A stretch of DNA of 64,000 nt from Paracoccus sp. R12_2 (GTDB lineage Bacteria; Pseudomonadota; Alphaproteobacteria; Rhodobacterales; Rhodobacteraceae). The stretch spans positions 124,001 to 188,000 of the forward strand of contig NZ_JAGHRA010000003.1 in NCBI RefSeq assembly GCF_017744015.1. Direction: 5' to 3'. This document shows, piece by piece, positions 37,379 to 46,437 of the stretch (its first letter is position 1; every line of letters starts with the position of its first letter). The notes beneath the pieces were generated by a model. That model was given only the letters and a program-made list of their open reading frames with translations, made no database searches and had not been told where the DNA came from. The translations under genes and the position numbers were made by a program.

Positions 37379-37672
37379 ATGATCGTCTGCCACTGCACCC
37401 AGATTTCCGACCACGAGATCCGCGCCGCCATCGACTGGATGCGCGCATCTGACCCGCACACGATCATCACCCCCGGCAAGATCTATCACGCCCTTGGAAA
37501 GTCAGCAGATTGTGGCGGCTGCATGCCGCTGTTTCTGGACACCATGCGCGGTTGCGATAGTCTGGGAGTAGCCCCGCCGATCTTGCGGGCGAAAACAGGC
37601 AATACGAAAGGCAACCGGAATGAAGGGCGACGCAAAGGTCATCGAATATCTCAACGCGGCACTACGCTCTGA
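37379..37672 (+). CDS. bfd: Bacterioferritin-associated ferredoxin
   Basis: The protein has 97 residues. [18 protein letters not shown] and [11 protein letters not shown] supply the CxC and CxxC cysteines that bind a [2Fe-2S] cluster in BFD-like domains. It releases iron from bacterioferritin by reducing the stored ferric core. The reading frame runs 53 nt into bfr in another frame. The last 30 or so residues (after RAKTGNT) look like read-through sequence rather than domain. Confidence 0.9.
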   Translation: MIVCHCTQISDHEIRAAIDWMRASDPHTIITPGKIYHALGKSADCGGCMPLFLDTMRGCDSLGVAPPILRAKTGNTKGNRNEGRRKGHRISQRGTTL

Positions 37673-38105
37673 ACTAACGGCGGTCAGCCAGTACTGGCTG
37701 CATTACCGCCTGCAGGAAGACTGGGGTTATGGCCACGTGGCCGACAAGTCGCGGGCCGAATCCATCGAAGAGATGAACCATGCCGACCGGCTGATCCAGC
37801 GAATCATCTTCCTGGAAGGTCATCCGAACCTGCAGAAGCTGGATCCGCTGCGGATCGGCCAGAACCTCAAGGAAGCGCTGGAGGCCGATCTGGCCGGTGA
37901 ACATGATGCGCGGACCCTGTATGTCGAGGCGCGCGACCACTGCGACAAGGTCGGCGATTATGTCAGCAAGAACCTGTTCGAGGATCTGATCGCGGACGAG
38001 GAAGGCCATATCGACTTCCTGGAAACCCAGCTGGAACTGCACGACACGATCGGCGCCCAGCAATACGGCCAGTTGAACGCCAAGCCCGCCAGCGAGGCGG
38101 AATAG
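37620..38105 (+). CDS. bfr: Bacterioferritin
   Basis: The protein has 161 residues, a four-helix ferritin. Ferroxidase ligands are visible: Glu in [14 protein letters not shown], Glu and His in [13 protein letters not shown] (its Met is the haem ligand), Glu in [14 protein letters not shown] and EExH in [16 protein letters not shown]. It stores iron in a 24-mer with haem at dimer interfaces. It follows and overlaps bfd. Confidence 0.96.
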   Translation: MKGDAKVIEYLNAALRSELTAVSQYWLHYRLQEDWGYGHVADKSRAESIEEMNHADRLIQRIIFLEGHPNLQKLDPLRIGQNLKEALEADLAGEHDARTLYVEARDHCDKVGDYVSKNLFEDLIADEEGHIDFLETQLELHDTIGAQQYGQLNAKPASEAE

Positions 38106-38116
38106 GCTCAGGATTT

Positions 38117-38165
38117 GCGTGTCCCGCCCCTGCCGACTGGCAGATCTGGCACGGGCGGGACACGC
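38117..38165 (+). repeat. Long stem-loop after bfr
   Basis: A perfect 13-bp stem GCGTGTCCCGCCC / GGGCGGGACACGC encloses a nested CTGCC-gact-GGCAG hairpin. It starts 12 nt past the bfr stop codon. There is no T-run, so it may protect the mRNA 3' end rather than terminate transcription. Confidence 0.6.
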
Positions 38166-38210
38166 TGCCTGATTTGCGGGCGGCGCCTCTGACCGCCCGC
38201 ATCGGAACCG

Positions 38211-38240
38211 TTAACGCGGAACGGTTAACGAAGGCTTAAC
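38211..38240. promoter_or_regulatory. CtrA-like box
   Basis: TTAACGAAGGCTTAAC (38225-38240) matches the CtrA consensus TTAA-N7-TTAAC, and a third TTAAC lies at 38211. The 10-bp units GGAACCGTTAACG and GGAACGGTTAACG are near-identical tandem repeats. The region is between convergent genes bfr and gph, with no annotated gene starting nearby. Confidence 0.45.
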
Positions 38241-38271
38241 GCCGATTTCTTCTTTGCAGGAATATCCTGAA

Positions 38272-38310
38272 GGGGCAGTCCCGGCACGGGACGGGCTCGG
38301 ACCGCCCCCT
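38272..38310 (+). terminator. GC-rich stem-loop at the 3' end of gph
   Basis: GTCCCG-GCA-CGGGAC forms an inner 6-bp hairpin and GGGGC / GCCCC can close an outer stem, followed by CTTT on the plus strand. It could end a transcript from the CtrA-like region, or gph from the other side. Confidence 0.35.
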
Positions 38311-39024
38311 TTACCGCGCGAAACCGTGACCGGGATCCTCCGGCCCCGATGACCGCAGCCAGCGATGCGCCAAGCCGTGCAGCTCGTCGTAATGGCCGAT
38401 CAGCGCCTCGGGGGCCAGCCGCGCGATTGCCTCGCCCTCGGGGCCAAAGGACACCAGTGCCACCCGAACCCCGGCGGCCTGACCGGTGCGGCGGTCGGTT
38501 TCCGTGTCCCCCAGCAGGAAGGACTGTCCGACCTTCCCGCCGGCCGCCTCGACCGCCGCCCGGTAGGGGCGCGGATCGGGCTTGCGGACCGGCAGCGTGT
38601 CGGCCCCGATCAGCGCGTGAAACACGCCTGCGATGCCCAGCTCGGCCAGCAGCGTTCGGGCCAGCGCCTCGGGCTTGTTGGTGCAGACGGCAAGCCGGAA
38701 CCCGTCGTCCTGCAGCCGGTCCAGCGCCGCCGCGACCCCGGGATACAGCCGCGTGTGGACGGCGATGTTGCGTCCGTAGTGATCCAGAAGCCGGGGATAA
38801 TCCTCATCCTCGGCCGCCGGCGGCAACAGCGTGTCGCCATTGATCCGCCCGTATCCCGCCCGCAACATCGCGCGGCCTCCGTGAAAGGCGATCAGCGCGT
38901 CCGCCACCGGGTCCAGCAGCGCGCCAAGGCCGCGCGCCTCGAAACAGGCGTTCGCCGCGGCGACCAGATCGCCCGAGGTATCGGCCAACGTGCCGTCCAG
39001 ATCGAAGACCACCGTTCCCGTCAT
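38311..39024 (-). CDS. gph: Phosphoglycolate phosphatase (HAD family)
   Basis: The protein has 237 residues. The start at ATG 39024 follows AGGATGG. HAD motif I is VVFDLDGTLADTSGDL, motif II VCTNKPEALA, motif III in RKPDPRPY and motif IV LLGDTETDRRTG. It removes phosphate from 2-phosphoglycolate formed in DNA repair or photorespiration. The reading frame stays open far upstream across glmU on the other strand, but that extension has no homology and is discounted. Confidence 0.9.
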   Translation of the reverse strand: MTGTVVFDLDGTLADTSGDLVAAANACFEARGLGALLDPVADALIAFHGGRAMLRAGYGRINGDTLLPPAAEDEDYPRLLDHYGRNIAVHTRLYPGVAAALDRLQDDGFRLAVCTNKPEALARTLLAELGIAGVFHALIGADTLPVRKPDPRPYRAAVEAAGGKVGQSFLLGDTETDRRTGQAAGVRVALVSFGPEGEAIARLAPEALIGHYDELHGLAHRWLRSSGPEDPGHGFAR

Positions 39025-39087
39025 GCGCCATCCTGTCTTGCGAAATGTTCCGTAAACAAAGGTGAACGCGCCCGGGCCGACAGGGCC

Positions 39088-39116
39088 TTTCCAGCGCGCC
39101 GTGCCCGGACTAGAAC
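39088..39116 (+). promoter_or_regulatory. Possible glmU promoter
   Basis: TTTCCA (39088-39093), 17 nt and TAGAAC (39111-39116) lie 37 nt upstream of the glmU start. The -35 element is weak. Confidence 0.3.
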
Positions 39117-39153
39117 GCTTTGCAAGCAAAATGAACAGGTAATGAGGGCAGAG

Positions 39154-40497
39154 ATGGCGGATGTTCCGATAGCGGTGGTGATCCTGGCGGCGGGTCAGGG
39201 CAGCCGGATGCAGTCGGATCTGCCGAAGGTGCTGCACCGTCTGGGCGGGGTGCCGCTGATCGGTCACGCGCTTGCGGGGGCGCGCAGCCTTGATCCGGAA
39301 CAGGTCATCGTCGTCGCGGGCCATGGCGCCGATCTGGTGCAGGGGGCCGTGGCGAGGCTGGATCCCGAGGCGCGGATCGTGCTGCAGCGCGAACAGCTTG
39401 GCACCGGCCACGCGGTGCGCCAGTCCCTGCCCGAGCTGGAGGGGTTCGAGGGCAAGGTCGTCGTGCTTTACGGCGACACGCCCTTTATCGGGGCCGACAC
39501 GCTGGCCGCGCTGGCCAGCCACCCCGCCGATCTGGTGGTGTTGGGCTTCGAGGCCGAGGATCCGGGTCGCTATGGCCGGCTGGTGGTCGGTGCGCGCGGG
39601 CTGGAACGGATCGTCGAATACAAGGACGCGGACGCAGCCACCCGCCAGATCGCCCTGTGCAACAGCGGTGTGATGGCGCTGGACGCGGCGCGGCTGCGGC
39701 AACTGATCGGGCGGCTGGGCAACGACAACGCGGCGGGCGAATACTATCTGACCGACCTGGTCGCGCTGGCCCGTGCCGAGGGGCTGCGCGCCGATGTCGT
39801 GACCTGCGACGAGGAAGAGACGCTGGGGATCAATACCCGCGCCGAACTGGCCGCCGCCGAGGCCGCGTTCCAGGCCCGCGCCCGCGCCGAGGCCCTGGAG
39901 AACGGCGTCACGCTGAGCGATCCGGGCACCGTCTGGTTCGCGCTGGACACCTGTATCGGTCGCGATGCGATCATCGGCCAGAATGTCGTCTTCGGACCGG
40001 GCGTGACGATCGAATCCGGCGCCGAGATCCTGCCCTTCTGCCATCTCGAAGGCTGCCATGTCTCGGCCGGGGCGACGGTCGGTCCGTTCGCGCGGCTGCG
40101 TCCGGGGGCCGAGCTGGGCGGGGATGCCCATGTCGGCAATTTCGTCGAGATCAAGAACGCGGTGCTGGAAGAGGGCGTCAAGGTCGGCCACCTGACCTAT
40201 CTGGGCGACGCGCATGTGGGCGAGCACAGCAATATCGGTGCGGGCACGATCACCTGCAATTACGACGGCGTCGGCAAGCACCGCACCGAGATCGGTCCCC
40301 GCGCCTTCATCGGCAGCGACACGATGCTGGTCGCGCCGGTGCGTGTCGGCGCCGAGGCGCTGACCGGATCGGGATCGGTGATCACCCAGGACGTGCCGGA
40401 CGGGGCGCTGGCGGTGGCGCGGGCGCGACAGGCCAACAAGCCCGGCCTTGCGGTGCGGTTGATGGCCAGCCTGCGCGCCGCGAAGGAGAAGAGATAA
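39154..40497 (+). CDS. glmU: Bifunctional UDP-GlcNAc pyrophosphorylase / glucosamine-1-phosphate acetyltransferase
   Basis: The protein has 447 residues from ATG 39154 (GAGGG five nt upstream; ATG 39142 is possible). The uridylyltransferase domain begins VVILAAGQGSRMQSDLPKVLH and has EQLGTGHAV and LYGDTPFI. The C-terminal left-handed beta helix has hexapeptide repeats with HLTYLGDAHVGEHSNIGAGTITCNYDG, the acetyltransferase active site. It makes UDP-GlcNAc for peptidoglycan and lipopolysaccharide. Its TAA overlaps the glmS ATG. Confidence 0.97.
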   Translation: MADVPIAVVILAAGQGSRMQSDLPKVLHRLGGVPLIGHALAGARSLDPEQVIVVAGHGADLVQGAVARLDPEARIVLQREQLGTGHAVRQSLPELEGFEGKVVVLYGDTPFIGADTLAALASHPADLVVLGFEAEDPGRYGRLVVGARGLERIVEYKDADAATRQIALCNSGVMALDAARLRQLIGRLGNDNAAGEYYLTDLVALARAEGLRADVVTCDEEETLGINTRAELAAAEAAFQARARAEALENGVTLSDPGTVWFALDTCIGRDAIIGQNVVFGPGVTIESGAEILPFCHLEGCHVSAGATVGPFARLRPGAELGGDAHVGNFVEIKNAVLEEGVKVGHLTYLGDAHVGEHSNIGAGTITCNYDGVGKHRTEIGPRAFIGSDTMLVAPVRVGAEALTGSGSVITQDVPDGALAVARARQANKPGLAVRLMASLRAAKEKR

Positions 40498-42314
40498 TGT
40501 GCGGCATCATCGGCATTCTGGGGAAGCACGAGGTCTCACCGCAGCTGGTCGATGCGCTGCGGCGGCTGGAATATCGCGGCTATGACAGCGCGGGCGTCGC
40601 GACCGTGGACGCGGGCGGGCGGCTGGACCGCCGCCGCGCGGTCGGCAAGCTGATCAACCTGTCCGACCGCCTGGTGCACGAGCCGCTGCGCGGTCACGCC
40701 GGGATCGGCCACACGCGGTGGGCCACCCACGGCGCCGCGACCGAAGCGAACGCGCATCCGCATCGGCACGGGCCGGTCGCGGTCGTCCATAACGGCATCA
40801 TCGAGAATTTCCGCGATTTGCGGGACGAACTGATCGCCGCCGGCATTCAGCCGCAATCGCAGACCGATACCGAGACCGTGGCCCTGATGACGGGCCGGCA
40901 CATGGAACAGGGCCTGTCCCCGGTCGAGGCCGCACGCGCGACGCTGGCCAGGCTGCGCGGCGCCTTCGCGCTGGCCTTCCTGTTCCAGGGCGAGACCGAT
41001 CTGATGGTCGTCGCCCGCAAGGGCAGCCCGCTGGCCATCGGCCATGGCGCGGACGAGATGTTCGTCGGCTCGGACGCGGTGGCGCTGGCCCCCTTTACCG
41101 ACCGCATCACCTATCTTGAGGACGGCGACCACGCCGTGCTGACCCGCGCCGGGGCGCAGGTGTTCGACGGCGACGGGAGCCCCGTCGCCCGCCGCGAGAC
41201 CCGCATCGACGTGGGCGCGACCGCGATCGACAAGGGCGGCTACCGCCATTTCATGGCCAAGGAGATCGCCGAGCAGCCGGTGGTGATCGGCGATGTCCTG
41301 AATCACTATGTCAAGGGCGACCGGATCGTGCTGCCCGACGGGCTTGATTTCGCGGGCGTCGACCGTATCGCGCTGGTCGGCTGCGGCACGGCGCATCTGG
41401 CCGGACATGTGGCGCGATACTGGTTCGAACAGTTGGCCGGACTGCCCTGCGACATCGACGTGGCGTCCGAGTTCCGCTATCGCGAACCGCCCTTGTCGGC
41501 GCAAAGCTGGTTCGTCGCGATCAGCCAGTCGGGCGAGACAGCCGACACGCTGGCCGCGCTGCATTACGCGCGCGACCATGTGGCGCGGACCGTCGGGCTG
41601 GTGAATGTCGGCACCTCGGCGATCGCCCGCGACAGCGATATCGCGCTGCCGACGCTTGCCGGGATCGAGGTCAGCGTGGCGTCGTCGAAGGCGTTTACCT
41701 GCCAGTTGACGGTGTTGGCGATCCTGGCGCTGAAGGCCGCGCATGACCGGGGCCGGATCGACGATGCGGACCTGGCCCGGCACCTGGCCGACCTGCGCCG
41801 CATCCCCGGCCTTCTGCAACAGGCGCTGGACCTGTCGGATGATTGCCGGGTGCTGTCCGAATGGCTGTCGCAGGCTCAGGACGTGCTGTATCTGGGACGC
41901 GGCGCCCTGTTCCCGGTGGCGCTGGAAGGCGCGCTGAAGCTGAAGGAGCTAAGCTATATCCACGCCGAGGGATACGCCTCGGGCGAGTTGAAGCACGGCC
42001 CCATCGCGCTGATCGACCGCGACGTGCCGGTGATCGTGCTGGCCCCGCATGACGCGCTGTTCGAAAAGACCGTCTCGAACATGCAGGAGGTGATGGCCCG
42101 GCACGGCCAGATCCTGCTGCTGTCGGACCGCGCCGGGATCGCGGCTGCGGGCGACGGCCCCCACGCGACGCTGTGCCTGCCCGAAGGCGGCGGGATCTTT
42201 CAGCCGATCCTGTATGCCATCCCGATGCAGTATCTGGCCTATCACAGCGCCGTCGCGAAAGGCACCGACGTCGATCAACCCAGAAACCTTGCAAAATCCG
42301 TGACGGTCGAATGA
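40497..42314 (+). CDS. glmS: Glutamine-fructose-6-phosphate aminotransferase (isomerising)
   Basis: The protein has 605 residues. Cys2 in MCGIIGILGKHEVSPQLVDALRR is the glutaminase nucleophile; EYRGYDSAGVAT and GHTRWATHGAATEANAHPH complete that domain. Two SIS domains follow, with ISQSGETADTLAALHYA and the C-terminal AKSVTVE typical of the enzyme. It makes glucosamine 6-phosphate, the substrate chain for GlmU. Translation is coupled to glmU through a TAATG overlap. Confidence 0.97.
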   Translation: MCGIIGILGKHEVSPQLVDALRRLEYRGYDSAGVATVDAGGRLDRRRAVGKLINLSDRLVHEPLRGHAGIGHTRWATHGAATEANAHPHRHGPVAVVHNGIIENFRDLRDELIAAGIQPQSQTDTETVALMTGRHMEQGLSPVEAARATLARLRGAFALAFLFQGETDLMVVARKGSPLAIGHGADEMFVGSDAVALAPFTDRITYLEDGDHAVLTRAGAQVFDGDGSPVARRETRIDVGATAIDKGGYRHFMAKEIAEQPVVIGDVLNHYVKGDRIVLPDGLDFAGVDRIALVGCGTAHLAGHVARYWFEQLAGLPCDIDVASEFRYREPPLSAQSWFVAISQSGETADTLAALHYARDHVARTVGLVNVGTSAIARDSDIALPTLAGIEVSVASSKAFTCQLTVLAILALKAAHDRGRIDDADLARHLADLRRIPGLLQQALDLSDDCRVLSEWLSQAQDVLYLGRGALFPVALEGALKLKELSYIHAEGYASGELKHGPIALIDRDVPVIVLAPHDALFEKTVSNMQEVMARHGQILLLSDRAGIAAAGDGPHATLCLPEGGGIFQPILYAIPMQYLAYHSAVAKGTDVDQPRNLAKSVTVE

Positions 42315-42429
42315 ACCGGGACGGTCGTACCGGCGCGGGTTCCTGAACCCTACCCGATGATGCCGCTTTTCGTCGCCCCGCCGCGCGGCTAACCTGCGCG
42401 CCGCAGATGCTGGACCAAGGAGCCCGCCC

Positions 42430-43089
42430 ATGCTGACCATTCACGGCGTCACCCGATCGCGCGCGTCACGGATCATCTGGCTGTGCCACGAGATCGGGCT
42501 GCCGTTCCGCCAGATCCCGGTGATCCAGGCCTATCGCCTGCCCGACCCGATGGCTGCGGATGCGCCGCTGAACACGCGGTCGTCTGCATTCCTGCGGCTG
42601 TCGCCGGCAGGTGCGATCCCGGTCATCGAGGATGACGGGCTGCGGCTGAGCGAGTCGATGGCCTGCACCCTGTATCTGGCACGCAAATATGGCCAGCCCT
42701 TCGGCCCCGCCGATGCGGCCGAAGACGCGCTGATGATGCAGTGGAGCTTCTACGCCGCGGCGACGATCGAGACCGATGCCCTGACGCTGCTGTTCCTGCA
42801 TGCGCCCGGCCGGACCCCGTCGGCCAACGAGGCCGCCGCCGTCGAGGTGGCCGCCGAACGCCTGATCCGTCCGCTGAGCGTGGTCGAGGACCACCTGACC
42901 ACGCAGGGGAACATGGTGGGGCGGCGATTTACCGTCGCCGACATCAACATGGCCGAGGTGCTGCGCTATGCGCAGGGCTACCGGCCATTGCTGGACCGGT
43001 TTCCCGCGATCCGGGCATGGCTGGAGGATTGCCAGTCCCGCCCCGCCTTCCGCAAGATGTGGGAAGCGCGGCTGGCCGAACCGGAATAG
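42430..43089 (+). CDS. Glutathione S-transferase family protein
   Basis: The protein has 219 residues. The thioredoxin-like N-terminal domain is MLTIHGVTRSRASRIIWLC, with the cis-Pro region GAIPVIEDDGLRLSESMA. The helical C-terminal domain contains RRFTVADINMAEVLRYAQ. Soluble GSTs conjugate or reduce electrophiles with glutathione. Nothing nearby points to a particular substrate. Confidence 0.9.
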   Translation: MLTIHGVTRSRASRIIWLCHEIGLPFRQIPVIQAYRLPDPMAADAPLNTRSSAFLRLSPAGAIPVIEDDGLRLSESMACTLYLARKYGQPFGPADAAEDALMMQWSFYAAATIETDALTLLFLHAPGRTPSANEAAAVEVAAERLIRPLSVVEDHLTTQGNMVGRRFTVADINMAEVLRYAQGYRPLLDRFPAIRAWLEDCQSRPAFRKMWEARLAEPE

Positions 43090-43210
43090 AGGCAGGCCGG
43101 GCCGACGCTAGGGGATGTGGACGTATCTGCGGTCCACCACAAACCCTTGCCGCCGCAGCCTTCGCCATGAGATAGTGCCACCAAAGCGATACAAAGAAAA
43201 CGAGCAGCCC

Positions 43211-45172
43211 ATGGCCGACGATCTTCTTTCCGCCGCCGACGCCGGTGCAGACAGCTATTCCGCCTCGTCGATCGAGGTTCTGGAAGGGCTGGAACCTGTC
43301 CGCAAGCGGCCTGGCATGTATATCGGCGGCACCGATGAACGGGCACTGCATCATCTGGTCGCCGAAATCCTCGACAACTCGATGGACGAGGCCGTGGCCG
43401 GTCACGCCAGCCGCATCGAGGTCGAACTGCTGGCCGATTTCAGTGTCGTGGTGCGCGACAACGGGCGCGGCATTCCGATCGACCCGCATCCGAAATTTCC
43501 CGGCAAGTCCGCGCTTGAGGTGATCCTGTGCACGCTGCATGCGGGGGGCAAGTTCTCGGGCGATGCCTATGCCACCTCGGGCGGTCTGCACGGCGTCGGC
43601 GCGTCAGTCGTCAACGCGCTGTCGGACAGCCTTGTCGTGCAGGTGGCGCGCAACAAGGAATTGTTCGAACAGCGCTTTTCGCGCGGTGTGCCCGAAGGCC
43701 CGGTCGCCAGGATCGGCGCGGCGCCGAACCGGCGCGGCACCACCGTCACCTTCCACGCCGATGAAGAGATCTTCGGCCATCACCGCTTCAAGCCCGCGCG
43801 GCTGATGAAGATGGTGAAATCCAAGGCCTATCTGTTCTCGGGCGTCGAGATCCGCTGGAAATCCGAGATCGACGACGGCGAGACGCCCGTCGAGGCGGTG
43901 TTCCATTTTCCCGGCGGGCTGGCCGACTATCTGTCGGAAACGCTGAATGGCGCAAGCAGCTATGCCGACCGCCCCTTCGCCGGAACGGTCGATTTCAAGC
44001 GATTCAACGTGCCGGGCAAGGTCGATTGGGCGATCAACTGGACGCCGTCGCGCGACGGGTTCATCCAGTCCTATTGCAATACCGTGCCGACGCCCGAAGG
44101 CGGCACCCACGAGGCGGGGTTCTGGGCCGCGATCCTGAAGGGCGTGCGCGCCTATGGCGAACGGGTCAGCAACAAGAAGGCTGCGCAGATCACCCGCGAG
44201 GATCTGCTGACCGGCGGCTGCGCGCTGGTGTCGTGCTTTATCCGCGAGCCGGAATTCGTCGGCCAGACCAAGGACCGGCTGGCCACCAGCGAGGCCGCGC
44301 GGCTGGTCGAAAATGCGGTGCGCGACCATTTCGACAACTGGCTGGCCTCGGACACCAAATCGGCGGGGGCGATCCTTGATTTCCTGGTCCTGCGGGCCGA
44401 GGAACGTCTGCGCCGCCGCCAGGAAAAGGAAACCGCCCGCAAGACCGCGACCAAGAAGCTGCGCCTGCCGGGCAAGCTGGTCGATTGCAGCGCCACCAAC
44501 CGCGACGGCACCGAACTGTTCATCGTCGAGGGCGACAGCGCGGGCGGGTCGGCCAAGGCCGCGCGGGAACGCCAGACGCAGGCGCTGCTGCCGCTGCGCG
44601 GCAAGATCCTGAACGTGCTGGGCGCGGCCAGTTCGAAACTGGGCCAGAACCAGGAGATCAACGATCTGTGCCAAGCGCTTGGCGTCGGGATGGGATCGCG
44701 CTTCAACATCGACGACCTGCGCTATGACAAGGTCATCATCATGACCGACGCGGATGTGGACGGTGCCCATATCGCGTCGCTGCTGATGACGTTCTTCTTC
44801 AGCCAGATGCGGCCGATGATCGACAAGGGCCATCTGTATCTGGCCTGCCCGCCGCTTTACCGTCTGACGCAGGGCGCGCATCGCGTCTATGTCGCCGACG
44901 ATGCCGAAAAGGACCGACTGCTGGCGAAGGGTCTGGGCGGCAAGGGCAAGGTGGACATGCAGCGGTTCAAGGGTCTGGGCGAGATGGACGCCAAGGACCT
45001 GAAGGAAACCACCATGAACCCGAAGACGCGCAAGCTGATCCGGGTCAGCATCGACGACGACGAGGGCGGCGAAACCGGCGATCTGGTCGAACGGCTGATG
45101 GGCAAGAAACCGGAACTGCGATTCGAGTATATCCAGGAAAACGCCCGGTTCGTGGAAGAGCTGGACGTGTGA
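43211..45172 (+). CDS. parE: DNA topoisomerase IV subunit B
   Basis: The protein has 653 residues from ATG 43211. The GHKL ATPase motifs are EILDNSMDEAVAGHA, VRDNGRGIPID and GGLHGVGASVVNALS. The TOPRIM domain has LFIVEGDSAGGSAK and IIMTDADVDGAHIA. Its length and early divergence (SSIEVLEGLEPVRKRPGMYIGG) indicate ParE, not the larger GyrB. With ParC it decatenates daughter chromosomes. An upstream in-frame extension to 43115 has no homology. Confidence 0.93.
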   Translation: MADDLLSAADAGADSYSASSIEVLEGLEPVRKRPGMYIGGTDERALHHLVAEILDNSMDEAVAGHASRIEVELLADFSVVVRDNGRGIPIDPHPKFPGKSALEVILCTLHAGGKFSGDAYATSGGLHGVGASVVNALSDSLVVQVARNKELFEQRFSRGVPEGPVARIGAAPNRRGTTVTFHADEEIFGHHRFKPARLMKMVKSKAYLFSGVEIRWKSEIDDGETPVEAVFHFPGGLADYLSETLNGASSYADRPFAGTVDFKRFNVPGKVDWAINWTPSRDGFIQSYCNTVPTPEGGTHEAGFWAAILKGVRAYGERVSNKKAAQITREDLLTGGCALVSCFIREPEFVGQTKDRLATSEAARLVENAVRDHFDNWLASDTKSAGAILDFLVLRAEERLRRRQEKETARKTATKKLRLPGKLVDCSATNRDGTELFIVEGDSAGGSAKAARERQTQALLPLRGKILNVLGAASSKLGQNQEINDLCQALGVGMGSRFNIDDLRYDKVIIMTDADVDGAHIASLLMTFFFSQMRPMIDKGHLYLACPPLYRLTQGAHRVYVADDAEKDRLLAKGLGGKGKVDMQRFKGLGEMDAKDLKETTMNPKTRKLIRVSIDDDEGGETGDLVERLMGKKPELRFEYIQENARFVEELDV

Positions 45173-45186
45173 GACGGTGAGCGGAG

Positions 45187-45969
45187 ATGATGCAGTCAAT
45201 TGTCTCCGCCATCATCGAACATCAGCTGCCGATCATTCTGGGCTGCTTTCTCAGCGGGCTTCTTGGCATGGCTGTGGTCATGCGCCACAGCCGTCACAGC
45301 CGCTGGTGGCGCATCGCGGATCTGGTCTGGGTCGCGCTTGGCGGTCTGGGTGTGGTCACGGCGCTGCTGGCCGGGGTCTATGCCGATGACAGCAACCGGC
45401 TGAAGCGGCAAATCGACCTGAGCTTTTCGGCATCCGACAGCTTTGATCGCGATGCGGCGCGCTTTCGTTTGCGATATTGCGCGGCCCAGCCTGCCCCGGC
45501 CGTCCTGATCCTGTGTGACAAGGTCGAGTTCCTGTCGGCCTCGACCGCGATCAACGCCGATCTGCCGTTTTTCGCGGATGTCGCCCATGCCAGCGCACCG
45601 CTGCGAGCGTTGCGCCCCCTGATCGGAGAACCGATGCATCCGGACGGCGAAGGCCGGGCGGATTATGCCGACAAGCTGACCCGTGTCCAAGAGTTCGACA
45701 TGGCAAGGCTGGTCGCCTTTGATCCGCTTGATGCGGAGGTGGTCATGGCGATCAAGACCGCCGAAATCGCAACACCCGAGATCGCCGCCGATTTCCGGGT
45801 TCTGGCCATGACATATCGAGATCTGATCGAATCGCTAAGGCGCGTGAAGGCCGACTGGGAATTCCTGCAAAACAATTCGCTGTTCGTGCTGTTTCAGGTG
45901 CTTGCACTGTCGCTGATCGCCATTGCGGCGCCTTTCCGGCTGGGAAAGTCGCTGGTCGAGCTGCGCTGA
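45187..45969 (+). CDS. Membrane protein of unknown function with a periplasmic domain
   Basis: The protein has 260 residues and starts 14 nt after parE. Two N-terminal helices (LPIILGCFLSGLLGMAVVM and VWVALGGLGVVTALLAGVY) and one C-terminal helix (LFVLFQVLALSLIAIAAPF) flank a soluble domain of about 150 residues. That domain has two cysteines (RLRYCAAQPA and LILCDKVEF) that could form a disulfide. I do not recognise the family. Co-direction and short spacing suggest co-transcription with parE. Confidence 0.65.
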   Translation: MMQSIVSAIIEHQLPIILGCFLSGLLGMAVVMRHSRHSRWWRIADLVWVALGGLGVVTALLAGVYADDSNRLKRQIDLSFSASDSFDRDAARFRLRYCAAQPAPAVLILCDKVEFLSASTAINADLPFFADVAHASAPLRALRPLIGEPMHPDGEGRADYADKLTRVQEFDMARLVAFDPLDAEVVMAIKTAEIATPEIAADFRVLAMTYRDLIESLRRVKADWEFLQNNSLFVLFQVLALSLIAIAAPFRLGKSLVELR

Positions 45970-45980
45970 ACGGCAACGAC

Positions 45981-46388
45981 CTATTCCTGCAGCCCCTCGA
46001 CATATTCCAGCATCGCGACCAGACGCGCGGGCGTGGGCGTCGGAATGCCGTCGCCGCTGTCATACATGACCGTCCTGCCGTCCATCAGGTCGCCGAATTG
46101 CGGCATCGGCGATTCGCTGCGGCCCGGGGTGAAGCCGTAGATATGGCTCATTACCCGCGCCTTCGGCAGGACGCCGCCATTGTCGCGGGCGATTCGGGTG
46201 ATGTCCACGGGCCTGGGCGTCATACCCTCGGCCAGCGGGCCGTCGCCCTTGCCGCCGGGGCCATGGCAATCGGCGCACAGCGTCACATAATCCTCGGCCG
46301 CGCTGGACGCCTGCGTTTGCGGTGCGCAGGCGGCGATCAGCCCCGCCAGCCCCACACCTGCCAAACCTGCACAGAATAACGGTTTCAT
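45981..46388 (-). CDS. Cytochrome c lipoprotein
   Basis: The protein has 135 residues from ATG 46388. A lipobox LIAAC follows a hydrophobic signal segment, so the mature protein is probably membrane-anchored at Cys. The single haem motif is CADCH, and a Met in the PMPQFGDLM region is the likely sixth ligand. It is a small class I cytochrome c with a possible role in periplasmic electron transfer. It lies tail to tail with the membrane-protein gene. Confidence 0.87.
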   Translation of the reverse strand: MKPLFCAGLAGVGLAGLIAACAPQTQASSAAEDYVTLCADCHGPGGKGDGPLAEGMTPRPVDITRIARDNGGVLPKARVMSHIYGFTPGRSESPMPQFGDLMDGRTVMYDSGDGIPTPTPARLVAMLEYVEGLQE

Positions 46389-46437
46389 CGCTGCCACCTT
46401 GGGTTGCCTGTGCGCAAGCTTGCATCGCCAGCAAGCC

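Noticed and set aside
38311-40281. 656-codon minus-strand open frame continuous with gph
   Set aside because: Only the first-gene part (38311-39024) has HAD motifs; the rest is antisense to glmU and is open only because of high GC codon bias.
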